From CAIVVT01 sp963757265 (GTDB lineage Bacteria > Acidobacteriota > Terriglobia > Bryobacterales > Bryobacteraceae), in NCBI GenBank assembly GCA_963757265.1, contig CAVWRA010000011.1, positions 124,001 to 188,000 on the forward strand: DNA of 64,000 nt, in the 5' to 3' direction. The notes below the pieces were generated by a model. It had not been told where the DNA came from. It saw only the letters and a list, made by a program, of their open reading frames with translations, and did not search any database. Each line of letters starts with the position of its first letter. Position 1 is the first letter of the stretch. The position numbers and the translations under genes are program-made. Below, piece by piece: positions 28,770-36,472 of the stretch.

Positions 28770-29422
28770 TCTTTGACCGGATACCTCTTCGGGACCGGCT
28801 TATCGACGCCCAGTTCCTTCAGCTTTCCGCGCGCCTGGTTGCTGGCCTCGGCCGATACGAACGGTCCCACCAGCACGCGCACCAATTCCGGCTTCGCCGA
28901 GGGCGCCAGGGCCGTGGAGAGGTCGCTTTTCCTGAGCAGCGCCGCCATCGCGCGGGCCTCATTGAGCGTCGTCGCCGCCACCTGCAGGTAGAGCCCCGGC
29001 GCCGGCTCGCCCACTCGATCGGAGTTTCGCTCCGGCAGGGGATTCTTGGGCTCCGGGACCGGCTCGGGCGCCTTTTCGGCCGCACGTGGGAGGGGCTTCG
29101 GTTGTTCCGCCTGAGGCGGCGCCGCCGCTCCGGCGGGCGCGGATTCCTGCGGCGGGGCGGTGGCTGGCGCTGCAGTGGGCTGCGGGGCGGCCGCTTCCGG
29201 CGGCGTTTCCGGCTTGGCCGGGGATTCGAGCACAATGGGTGCATTGTCGGCCGGATGGCGCTGGCCCTCCTCGGCCTTGGCGGACGCCTGCCCGACGCTT
29301 CGGCCGGCGAAGAAACCCATCGCGAAAAAAACTCCCAGCAACAGAACGATAATGGCCAAAACGCTGAAAAGCTGGCGGTTGCCCAGCACAAATTCAAACT
29401 CGTTGTCCTTGCGGACTGGCAT
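28766..29422 (-). CDS. SPOR-domain envelope protein
   Basis: 218 residues: a short cytoplasmic tail, one membrane segment (about residues 18-40, LFSVLAIIVLLLGVFFAMGFF), a long Pro/Ala/Glu linker (residues 50-135) and a C-terminal SPOR domain (about 140-215, starting APGLYLQVAATTLNEARAM and including VRVLVGPFVSAEASNQAR). SPOR domains bind denuded glycan strands at division septa. The Pro-rich spacer would carry the domain across the periplasm to the peptidoglycan. First gene of the SPOR-lipA-lnt-glycosidase run. Confidence 0.88.
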   Translation of the reverse strand: MPVRKDNEFEFVLGNRQLFSVLAIIVLLLGVFFAMGFFAGRSVGQASAKAEEGQRHPADNAPIVLESPAKPETPPEAAAPQPTAAPATAPPQESAPAGAAAPPQAEQPKPLPRAAEKAPEPVPEPKNPLPERNSDRVGEPAPGLYLQVAATTLNEARAMAALLRKSDLSTALAPSAKPELVRVLVGPFVSAEASNQARGKLKELGVDKPVPKRYPVKE

Positions 29423-29526
29423 CTGATTGGTCCCTCGATTCAGGCGAATCTTCCCAAAGCTTAAACCGCCCTGGAACTCAACACAACCTGGCCTCGAACA
29501 TACTCCACAGGTTATGCTCTGAAAAG

Positions 29527-29961
29527 ATGGTATCGGGCCGCGTGCCGTCCTCTCGCTCTTTCACGTGCCAGCCCGGCTGCACGCGCTGCTGCGACGTGGC
29601 CGGCTACGTGTATCTCACAGCGGACGATATGCGCCGCGCCGCCGCCCACCTGGGCCTCACGGCGGCGTGCTTCGAGCGGCGCTTTGTTTACCGTACGGCC
29701 CATCTTCTGCGGCTGCGCAAGCCCCGCGGCCGGCAGTGCCACTTCCTGCTCTCGGGCGGCTGTTCGATCCACCCCGCCAAACCCACCCAGTGCCGCCTGT
29801 TTCCCTTCTGGCCCGAACTGGTTTTTAGCATCCACGCCTGGCGCCGCGCCGCCCGCTCCTGTCCGGGTATCGGAACGGGACCACTGGTTCAAATTGGAAC
29901 AGCGCTTGAAACGGCATCCGGAATGGTGCGCGCCTACCCCTCCATCTACGGCTCCGGCTGA
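29527..29961 (+). CDS. YkgJ-family cysteine-cluster protein
   Basis: 144 residues. Conserved cysteines are arranged as CQPGCTRCC (residues 14-22), CHFL..GGCSIH..KPTQCRLFPFW and a later RSCPGIG. This matches the YkgJ/UPF0153 zinc- or iron-binding family, whose role is unknown. It is divergent from the SPOR gene and lies 86 bases upstream of the flagellar operon. A second member of the family is at 41039-41554. Confidence 0.85.
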   Translation: MVSGRVPSSRSFTCQPGCTRCCDVAGYVYLTADDMRRAAAHLGLTAACFERRFVYRTAHLLRLRKPRGRQCHFLLSGGCSIHPAKPTQCRLFPFWPELVFSIHAWRRAARSCPGIGTGPLVQIGTALETASGMVRAYPSIYGSG

Positions 29962-30017
29962 TCCTGCAAGGCCATCAATATCAATCAGATACAATCCACT
30001 CCCTAGGAGGGTCCGGA

Positions 30018-30033
30018 TGGCACTCGCCGTGCT
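30018..30033 (+). promoter_or_regulatory. candidate sigma54 promoter before the flagellar operon
   Basis: TGGCACTCGCCGTGCT matches the sigma54 consensus (TGGCACRNNNNTTGCW) at 10 of 12 defined positions, with exact spacing between the -24 GG and -12 GC. The predicted start, about 12 bases downstream of the GC, falls near 30044, only a few bases before the flgB GTG, so the transcript would be almost leaderless. The same bases also lie in a 6-codon frame (ATG 30017) preceded by AGGAGG. No enhancer-binding-protein site was identified. Confidence 0.35.
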
Positions 30034-30047
30034 TTGATGGGGGCGAG

Positions 30048-30386
30048 GTGTTCGATCCGATCACATCCCGGATGGAGCAGTACCTGGACCTCCTGAGCAC
30101 GCGTCAGCAGCTCGTTGCCTCCAATGTGGCCAACCTCGCCACGCCCGGATATAAGACCCGCGACATCGATTTCCAGTTCGAGTTCGAGTCCCAGGTCGCG
30201 GGCGGCGTCCCCAACGTCTATGAACCGACCGGTCTGACCGTGAAGAACGACGGCAACAACGTCAGTCTGGACCGCGAATCGCGCTTGCTGGCCGAGAATG
30301 CCATGCGCTTCAACCTGGTCACCAACCTGATGAAAAACGAGCTGCGCATGGTCAAGTCGGCGATCGATGAAGGGAAGTCCACATGA
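30048..30386 (+). CDS. flgB: flagellar proximal rod protein FlgB
   Basis: 112 residues. The N-terminal rod signature VASNVANLATPGYKTRDIDF and a C-terminal helix (FNLVTNLMKNELRMVKSAI) are typical of FlgB, which links the MS ring to the rod. GTG 30048 is the only good start in the frame, and no well-spaced Shine-Dalgarno precedes it. First gene of the operon; its stop overlaps the flgC start (ATGA). Confidence 0.93.
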   Translation: MFDPITSRMEQYLDLLSTRQQLVASNVANLATPGYKTRDIDFQFEFESQVAGGVPNVYEPTGLTVKNDGNNVSLDRESRLLAENAMRFNLVTNLMKNELRMVKSAIDEGKST

Positions 30387-30826
30387 GCCTCCTGGACCTC
30401 CTCTCGGTCAGCGCCTCGGGCATGCAGGCGCAACGCGTCCGGGCCCAGACCATCGTGACCAACCTGGCCAACTCCGAGACCACCCGCACCCCCGATGGCG
30501 GTCCCTACAAGCGGCAGGATGTCGTCCTGACCAGCAGCGACCAGCTCGATCAACCCTTTTCCGCGGTCTTTCAGTCCGCCCTCTCGGCCGGCGTGAGCGG
30601 AGTCTCGGTCTCCGAGATTGTAGAAGACACCCGCCCGCCCGACCTGCGCTACCAGCCCGGCCATCCCGACGCCAACGATCAGGGCTACGTCGCCTACCCG
30701 CACATCAGTCCGCCCGAGGAAATGGTGGACCTGATGGACGCCACGCGCAGCTTCGAGGCCAACACGGCGGCCATTGCGGCAGTGAAGGATATGGTCTCCA
30801 AATCCATCGACCTGTTGAAGATATGA
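30383..30826 (+). CDS. flgC: flagellar proximal rod protein FlgC
   Basis: 147 residues. The N-terminus SVSASGMQAQRVRAQTIVTNLANSE is the rod-family motif, GYVAYPHISPPEEMVDLMDATRSFEAN is the FlgC hallmark, and the C-terminus ends in a helix (VSKSIDLLKI). It packs with FlgB and FlgF in the proximal rod. Both ends overlap neighbours by 4 bases (ATGA), indicating coupled translation. Confidence 0.96.
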   Translation: MSLLDLLSVSASGMQAQRVRAQTIVTNLANSETTRTPDGGPYKRQDVVLTSSDQLDQPFSAVFQSALSAGVSGVSVSEIVEDTRPPDLRYQPGHPDANDQGYVAYPHISPPEEMVDLMDATRSFEANTAAIAAVKDMVSKSIDLLKI

Positions 30827-31125
30827 GCGTCAACGCCATCTCGCCCGTCAGTGCGCCCATCCTGGCCCCCGCGAGCATCGGCGGAATCAGCTCCTCGCCG
30901 GCCGGCGGCGGCTTCGGCCAGGTTATGGCCGACGCTCTCAATAATGTCGAGGCCGCGCAGCAGACGGCGCACGCCTCGGCCGACAGCTTCATGCGCGGGG
31001 AAACCGAGGAGATTCATAAAGTCGCCCTGGACCAGCAGCGGGCCGCGATCACCTTCGATTTCTTCCTGCAGGTGCGGAACAAAGTAATTTCCGCTTACCA
31101 GGAAATCATGAAGATGCAGGTGTGA
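30823..31125 (+). CDS. fliE: flagellar hook-basal body protein FliE
   Basis: 100 residues. A Gly/Ser/Pro-rich N-terminus precedes the conserved FliE helices (FGQVMADALNNVEAAQQTA, HKVALDQQRAAITFDFFLQV, YQEIMKMQV). FliE joins the MS ring to the rod and is the first substrate of the flagellar export gate. The start overlaps the flgC stop; fliF follows after 7 bases. Confidence 0.94.
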   Translation: MSVNAISPVSAPILAPASIGGISSSPAGGGFGQVMADALNNVEAAQQTAHASADSFMRGETEEIHKVALDQQRAAITFDFFLQVRNKVISAYQEIMKMQV

Positions 31126-31132
31126 GACCGGG

Positions 31133-32857
31133 ATGATGGATCAACTCTGGCGGCTTCTTCAGCAGCTCACGCTGCAGCAGAAAATCCTGATTGTCGTCGT
31201 CGCCTGTCTGGTCGCCGGCGGCATCTTCCTCGGGGTTCACTGGAACCGGGAGCGCGACCTGCGTCCGCTGTTCACCAGCCTGGCGCCCGAGGACGCTGGC
31301 GCGGTGGTCGAGAAACTCAAGACCACCAACGTGGACTACGAAGTCGCCGATAACGGCGCCGTCATGGTCCCCTCGGCGCGCGTGGCCGAGCTGCGGCTGG
31401 AGATGGCCGCGGCCGGTCTGCCGCGCAGCGGCCGCCTGGGCTTCGAACTCTTCGACAAGCAGAACCTGGGCTCGACCGAGTTCGACGATCGGATCCGGCT
31501 GCGCCGGGCGATCGAGGGGGAGCTAGAGCGCAGCGTCATGACGCTCACCGGGGTGGAAGCCGCCCGGGTGCATGTCACTTTCGCCAAGGACTCTGTTTTC
31601 AGCGACTTGCGTCAGCCCGCCAAGGCCAGCGTCCTGATCCGTCTGCGACCCGGCGCGCACCTGAGCGCGCAGAGCGTCGCGGCGATCCAGCATCTTGCGG
31701 CCAGTGCCGTCGAAGCGCTGCAGCCCGAATCGGTCACCGTGGTGGACATGAATGGCAATCTGCTCGGTAAACCACGCAGCCCGTTGGACACGGACGCCGG
31801 CTCCTCCTCCGCCATGCTCGATTACCGCCAGGCGGTGGAGCACGACCTGTTGGTCAAGATCCGTTCCACGCTCGATCCGCTCCTGGGCGCGGAGCGCTAT
31901 CGCGCCGGCGTGACCGTGGAGTGCGACATGACCAGCGGCGACCAGAGTGAAGAGACGTTCGATCCGGACCACTCCGTCATGGTGAGCTCTCAGAAGACCG
32001 AGGAGTCCAATGGCTACTCCGCCGGCAGCGGCGGGGTGCCCGGAACCGCCTCCAACCTGCCGCGGCCGGTCCCGCCCTCGCCGGGCGGGCGCGGGGCCGT
32101 CACGCGCAAGACGGAGAACATCGCTTATCAGACCAGCCGCGTCGTCAAACACGTCAAGCTGCCGCAGGGGAGCGTGAAACGTCTCTCGGTTGCGGTTCTG
32201 GTCGATCAAGGCGTGCGCTGGGAAGGTGTGGGCCCGTCTGCCAAGAGGGTCCTGGACCCGCCCTCGGCCGACACGCTGAAGGTTGTCAAAGACGTGGTTT
32301 CCGGCGTGATTGGGTTCCAGCCCGCACGGGGCGACCAGGTCCTGGTGGAAACGCTGCCCTTCGACGCCACGCTGGCCCTCCCGGCTCCCGAGCCGCTCGC
32401 CCCGGCGGCGCCGTCGGACGGCCAGAAACCGTCCGGCGGTTGGGATCTGATGGCGCTGCGACTGCGCTCGCTATCGCCGCTCTGGCTGGGTGCCGGAGCG
32501 TGCCTGCTGGTCGTGCTGCTGGCAACCCTGGGCGTGCTGCTCAGGCGGCGCCCGGGGCGGAAGAATCAACCGGTGGGAGCAGCGTCCGCGGGCGTTCCGC
32601 TGCTGGCCCCGGGGGCCGCCCCCGCGGCCCCGCTAGGTCCCTCGAAGGGCGAATTCGAAGCCAAGGCCCTGGCCCAGCTCGCCGAGAACCGGCAGGTTCA
32701 GGAACAGGCCGAACTGGACGCGCTGGAGTCTCTGAAGTTGATTCCGACCACCCGCAAGGCCGAGGTATTCAAGCGCTTCATTCTCGAGGAGGCGAAGAAG
32801 GACCCGGGCAAGATAGCCCAGCTGATGCGCGCATGGCTCAGTGGAGAGGCGGTCTGA
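31133..32857 (+). CDS. fliF: flagellar MS-ring protein FliF
   Basis: 574 residues. Two membrane segments (residues 16-36 and about 448-468) flank the periplasmic YscJ/FliF ring-building motifs (LAPEDAGAVVEKLKTTNVDYE, DKQNLGSTEFDDRIRLRRAIEGEL) and the FliF C-terminal domain. The last 25 residues (EEAKKDPGKIAQLMRAWLS) are the FliG-binding tail. It forms the inner-membrane ring on which the motor is built. Two adjacent ATGs (31133, 31136) are possible starts. Confidence 0.96.
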   Translation: MMDQLWRLLQQLTLQQKILIVVVACLVAGGIFLGVHWNRERDLRPLFTSLAPEDAGAVVEKLKTTNVDYEVADNGAVMVPSARVAELRLEMAAAGLPRSGRLGFELFDKQNLGSTEFDDRIRLRRAIEGELERSVMTLTGVEAARVHVTFAKDSVFSDLRQPAKASVLIRLRPGAHLSAQSVAAIQHLAASAVEALQPESVTVVDMNGNLLGKPRSPLDTDAGSSSAMLDYRQAVEHDLLVKIRSTLDPLLGAERYRAGVTVECDMTSGDQSEETFDPDHSVMVSSQKTEESNGYSAGSGGVPGTASNLPRPVPPSPGGRGAVTRKTENIAYQTSRVVKHVKLPQGSVKRLSVAVLVDQGVRWEGVGPSAKRVLDPPSADTLKVVKDVVSGVIGFQPARGDQVLVETLPFDATLALPAPEPLAPAAPSDGQKPSGGWDLMALRLRSLSPLWLGAGACLLVVLLATLGVLLRRRPGRKNQPVGAASAGVPLLAPGAAPAAPLGPSKGEFEAKALAQLAENRQVQEQAELDALESLKLIPTTRKAEVFKRFILEEAKKDPGKIAQLMRAWLSGEAV

Positions 32858-32860
32858 GCA

Positions 32861-33904
32861 GTGATTCTAAACGCAGCCAAGGAGGAGACTGCGCTGAAGC
32901 TGCAGATCAGCGGTCCGAAGAAGGCCGCGATCCTTACCGTGTGCATCGGCGACGCCGTCAGCGCGGAGGTTCTCAAGGAGCTGGATGAAGAGGAGGTGGC
33001 CCTGATCGGGCGTGAGATCGCCCGTCTGCAGAGCATCTCGGCGGAGGAAGGGGAGCTGGTTCTGGGCGAGTTCTATGAGCTCGCGATGGCTCAGGACTAC
33101 GTCCTGAAAGGCGGCGTCGATTACGCCCGGAAAATCCTCACCAAGGCGTTCGGGCCGGATGCCGCCAGGAAGCTCCTGGATCGTCTGATCAAGCAGCTGG
33201 GCCACGACTCGGCCAGTTTTGATGCGCTGCAGAAAGCTGACCCGCAACAGCTGGCCAAGTTCATCCATAACGAGCATCCGCAGACCATCGCGCTGGTGCT
33301 CAGCCACCTCAATTCCTCGCAGGCCGCCGGGCTGCTCTACTCCCTGCCCAACGACTTGCGGGCCGACGTCGCCCTGCGCATGGCCAATCTCGACCAGATC
33401 TCTCCCGACATCATCACCAAGATCGCCTCCATCATCGGCCAGAAGCTCAGGGCGCTGGGAGAAATGAACCGCGAGTCCTCGGGTGGCGTGCGCGCCGTGG
33501 CGGAGATGTTCAATCGACTCGACTCCTCCTGCAGCAAGGAGATCATCGAGGCCATCGACAGCCGCGATCCGGCGCTGGCCGAAACCATCCGCCACTTGAT
33601 GTTCGTCTTCGAAGACCTGTTGCTGATCGATCAAAACGGCATGAAGGAGATCCTGGGCCGTATCGACCGCAAGCTGCTGACGGTCGCCTTGAAGGGTACC
33701 AGCGACCAGCTCAAGGAACACTTCCTGGAATGCATGTCCTCGCGCGGCGCCGAAATGCTGCGCGAGGATATGGAGGCCCTCGGTCCGGTGAAGATCAAGG
33801 AAGTCGATGCGGCGCAGCAGCAGATCATCGCTGTGGTGCGGCAAATGGAGGCCGAGGGCGCCATCAGTCTGAAGGGCGCGGTGGGCGAACAGTATGTCGT
33901 CTAA
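32861..33904 (+). CDS. fliG: flagellar rotor/switch protein FliG
   Basis: 347 residues. The N-terminal part binds FliF. The middle domain contains the EHPQTIALVLSHL motif, and the C-terminal domain holds the charged stator-facing helix (LLLIDQNGMKEILGRIDRKLLTVALKG). It starts at GTG 32861, 3 bases after the fliF stop. A GGAGAGG is 13 bases upstream, so the first residues are uncertain. Its 3' end overlaps fliH by 11 bases. Confidence 0.96.
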   Translation: MILNAAKEETALKLQISGPKKAAILTVCIGDAVSAEVLKELDEEEVALIGREIARLQSISAEEGELVLGEFYELAMAQDYVLKGGVDYARKILTKAFGPDAARKLLDRLIKQLGHDSASFDALQKADPQQLAKFIHNEHPQTIALVLSHLNSSQAAGLLYSLPNDLRADVALRMANLDQISPDIITKIASIIGQKLRALGEMNRESSGGVRAVAEMFNRLDSSCSKEIIEAIDSRDPALAETIRHLMFVFEDLLLIDQNGMKEILGRIDRKLLTVALKGTSDQLKEHFLECMSSRGAEMLREDMEALGPVKIKEVDAAQQQIIAVVRQMEAEGAISLKGAVGEQYVV

Positions 33905-34562
33905 AGTCGTGCGCGGCGGCCAGGCATCGATGCCGAGTCACTCGTGGCAACGCGTCGGGGCGCCGGAAGCCCTCTCGGCCGCTTCCTATCCTGCCGCCAG
34001 TCCGCCTTCGGGTCCCGAGGCCGAGCGCATTCGCGACCTGCTGCTCAAGGAGTTCCAGAGCCGCATCGAGCGGGAGCGCGCCCAGGCTTTCGAATCAGGC
34101 CGGGAGGCCGGCGGGAGCGCGGCCCGCCAGGAACTGCAGGCCCCGCTCGAGCGCGTCGCCCGCAGCCTGGCCGAGCTGGCCTCCTGCCGCACCCGTTACC
34201 GCCGGGAGGCCGAGCGCGAGGTCGTTCAACTCGCCTTGGAGATTGCGCGCCGGATTCTGCGGCGCGAGTTGACTATCGATCCGGAGGCGATCCTGGGGCT
34301 GGTCCGGGCGGGATTGGAATCGGTTTCGCTGCGCGAGGTGCTGGAGGTGCGCGTGCATCCGGCGCACGCCGAAACGGTTCGTCTGTGTCTCAACAAGCTG
34401 GGCGCCCCGGCGGCCCTGGCGGTCATCGCCGATCCCCACCTGGAGCCCGGGGCGCTCCTGGTCGAAACGCGCCGCGGGGGCTTTGATGCCTCGGCGGACG
34501 CACAATTGGAAGAAATTCAGCGCGGATTTGCCGATGTGTTAGAGCAAAGCGACGCGCATTGA
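33894..34562 (+). CDS. fliH: flagellar export regulator FliH
   Basis: 222 residues. The disordered Ser/Pro-rich N-terminus is followed by a charged coiled coil (residues 45-110) and the conserved C-terminal domain (EVVQLALEIARRILRRELT to PGALLVETRRGGFDASADAQL). FliH dimers hold the export ATPase FliI at the C ring. The gene order fliG-fliH-fliI supports the call. Little sequence outside the C-terminal domain is conserved in this family. Confidence 0.9.
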   Translation: MSSKVVRGGQASMPSHSWQRVGAPEALSAASYPAASPPSGPEAERIRDLLLKEFQSRIERERAQAFESGREAGGSAARQELQAPLERVARSLAELASCRTRYRREAEREVVQLALEIARRILRRELTIDPEAILGLVRAGLESVSLREVLEVRVHPAHAETVRLCLNKLGAPAALAVIADPHLEPGALLVETRRGGFDASADAQLEEIQRGFADVLEQSDAH

Positions 34563-34584
34563 GAATCGAGAGGAGCGAGACGCT

Positions 34585-35931
34585 TTGACATCCGTCGCGC
34601 CGGCCAGTGGTTTAGGGCGGTTTCTGGAGGCCCTCCGCGAGGTGGACCCGGTGCGCGCGACCGGCGTGGTCGAGCAGGTTGTGGGTCTGCTGATTGAATC
34701 CAAAGGGCCGCCCGCCGGCGTCGGCGATTTCTGTGAAATCCGGACCCGTGCCGGGCGCAGCATCCGCACCCAGGTGATCGGATTTCGCGAGGGCCGCATC
34801 CTGTCCATGCCACTCGAGGAAACCGGAGGACTGCAGCCCGGCGACACCCTGGTCTCGCGCCGGCGGGACGCCCGCGTGGCCGTCTCCGCGGGGCTACTGG
34901 GCCGGGTGGTCGACGGCTTTGGCGGGCCCATGGACGGCGGTCCGCCGATCCGGGCCGAGGCGTTTTATGATCTCTACGCCGCGCCCCCCGGGCCGCTCGA
35001 GCGGGAGCCGATCCGCGACCGCCTCACGACGGGGGTGAAAGCCATCGATGGCTTCTTGACCTGCGGCCGCGGCCAGCGGATTGGCATCTTCGGCGGCAGC
35101 GGCGTCGGCAAGAGCACGCTGCTGGGCTCGCTGCTGCGGCATCACGATGCCGATGTCGCCGTCGTGGCGCTGGTGGGCGAGCGCAACCGGGAAGTGCGCG
35201 ATTTCATCGAGTGTGAGCTGGGAGCGGCAGGCCTGAAACGGAGCGTGCTGGTGGTGGCCACGTCGGACCGACCTTCGCCCCTGCGCGTACGCGCCTGCTT
35301 CGTCGCCCTGGCCATCGCCGAGTACTTCCGGGACCTGGGCGCCAACGTGCTTCTGGTCGCGGATTCGGTGACGCGACTGGCCATGGCGCAACGCGAAATC
35401 GGACTGGCGGCGGGCGAACCGCCCAGCCAGAAGGGCTACACTCCGTCGGTGTTCCAGATGCTGCCCAAGATCTTCGAGCGCGCCGGCAACTTCCACCGCG
35501 CTTCGATCACGGGCTTTTTCACGGTTCTGGTGGAGGGCGACGACATGAATGAGCCCATAACGGATGCCGTGCGGGGGATTCTGGACGGGCACATCGTGCT
35601 GGCGCGTCATCTGGGCCAGAAAGGTCATTACCCGGCGATCGATGTTCTGCAATCGATATCGCGTCTCGCCGCCCGCGTCGGCCGCCCAGAGCATGCGGCC
35701 GCAGCCACGCGGTTGCGCGAGTGCATGGCGCTGCTGCAGTCCACCGAGGACCTGATCCGCATTGGGGCCTACGTCTCGGGTTCCAACGCCGGGATCGATG
35801 CGGCGCTGCAGCTGCAGGAGGAAATCGCCCGCTTTCTCCGCCAGACGCCCGGGGAGAGAAGCTCCATGGACGAGACCGTGGGCCGAATGTGCGAGCTCGC
35901 GTCCCGGCTCGGGGGAGGGCCAGCGCGTTGA
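34585..35931 (+). CDS. fliI: flagellum-specific export ATPase FliI
   Basis: 448 residues. The Walker A loop GGSGVGKST starts at residue 170, Walker B is NVLLVADSVTRLAMAQREI, and the type-III ATPase segment AAGEPPSQKGYTPSVFQMLP is present. It powers unloading of export substrates together with FliH and FliJ. The start is TTG 34585, with a purine-rich GAGAGGAGCGAG upstream. Its stop overlaps the fliJ start (TTGA). Confidence 0.95.
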   Translation: MTSVAPASGLGRFLEALREVDPVRATGVVEQVVGLLIESKGPPAGVGDFCEIRTRAGRSIRTQVIGFREGRILSMPLEETGGLQPGDTLVSRRRDARVAVSAGLLGRVVDGFGGPMDGGPPIRAEAFYDLYAAPPGPLEREPIRDRLTTGVKAIDGFLTCGRGQRIGIFGGSGVGKSTLLGSLLRHHDADVAVVALVGERNREVRDFIECELGAAGLKRSVLVVATSDRPSPLRVRACFVALAIAEYFRDLGANVLLVADSVTRLAMAQREIGLAAGEPPSQKGYTPSVFQMLPKIFERAGNFHRASITGFFTVLVEGDDMNEPITDAVRGILDGHIVLARHLGQKGHYPAIDVLQSISRLAARVGRPEHAAAATRLRECMALLQSTEDLIRIGAYVSGSNAGIDAALQLQEEIARFLRQTPGERSSMDETVGRMCELASRLGGGPAR

Positions 35932-36374
35932 AGAAATTCAGCTTTCGGTTAGAACAACTGCGCCGTTGGCGGGAAACGGAGAGAGACCGGGAGGAGGCCC
36001 AACTGCAAGCGCTGCTGGCCGCGCTGAAGCAGCTCGAGCGGGCCCGCAGAGACCTCGAAAACGCCATGCAAAGGGCCGAGCAATCGGTCCGGCCGGCGCC
36101 GGGCGCTCCGCTGGCTCCGATCGAGGAATTACAGGCCCTCGATTCCTACCGCCGCCATATCAAGCGCGAGCAACTCCGGCTGGCGGGTCTGCGCGCCCAA
36201 TTGGAGGTGCGCGTGACCGCCCAGCGGCGGATCTTGGTCGAGGCGGAGCGCAAGGTGGAAATGCTCGAGCATCTGCGCGAAGAACGGCTGGCCGAGTGGA
36301 AGAAAGAGCTCGACAAAGAGCAGGAGAATCTGGTGGCCGAACTGGTGGTGGCGCGCTGGGCTCGGGCGTGGTGA
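35928..36374 (+). CDS. fliJ: flagellar export protein FliJ
   Basis: 148 residues from TTG 35928, overlapping the fliI stop. Almost entirely a long charged coiled coil (KKFSFRLEQLRRWRETERDR onwards), as expected for FliJ, which sits in the FliI hexamer like the central stalk of an F-type ATPase and connects it to the export gate. The call rests on position after fliI, size and the N-terminal F-x-F-R-L-E-x-L pattern. Last gene of the operon. Confidence 0.88.
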   Translation: MKKFSFRLEQLRRWRETERDREEAQLQALLAALKQLERARRDLENAMQRAEQSVRPAPGAPLAPIEELQALDSYRRHIKREQLRLAGLRAQLEVRVTAQRRILVEAERKVEMLEHLREERLAEWKKELDKEQENLVAELVVARWARAW

Positions 36375-36390
36375 CCGGCAGCCCTGCCGG
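36375..36390. terminator. hairpin directly after fliJ
   Basis: CCGGCAG-CC-CTGCCGG begins at the base after the fliJ stop codon. There is no T-run. It lies between convergent fliJ and dsbD and may end the flagellar transcript, but only the symmetry supports this. Confidence 0.3.
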
Positions 36391-36472
36391 GCGAATGCGC
36401 GGGCGACTGCCGAAAAACCGTGCACCCCCTGGCGATGGCCCCCCTCCGCATCTACAAGCCAATTAGGATTAA

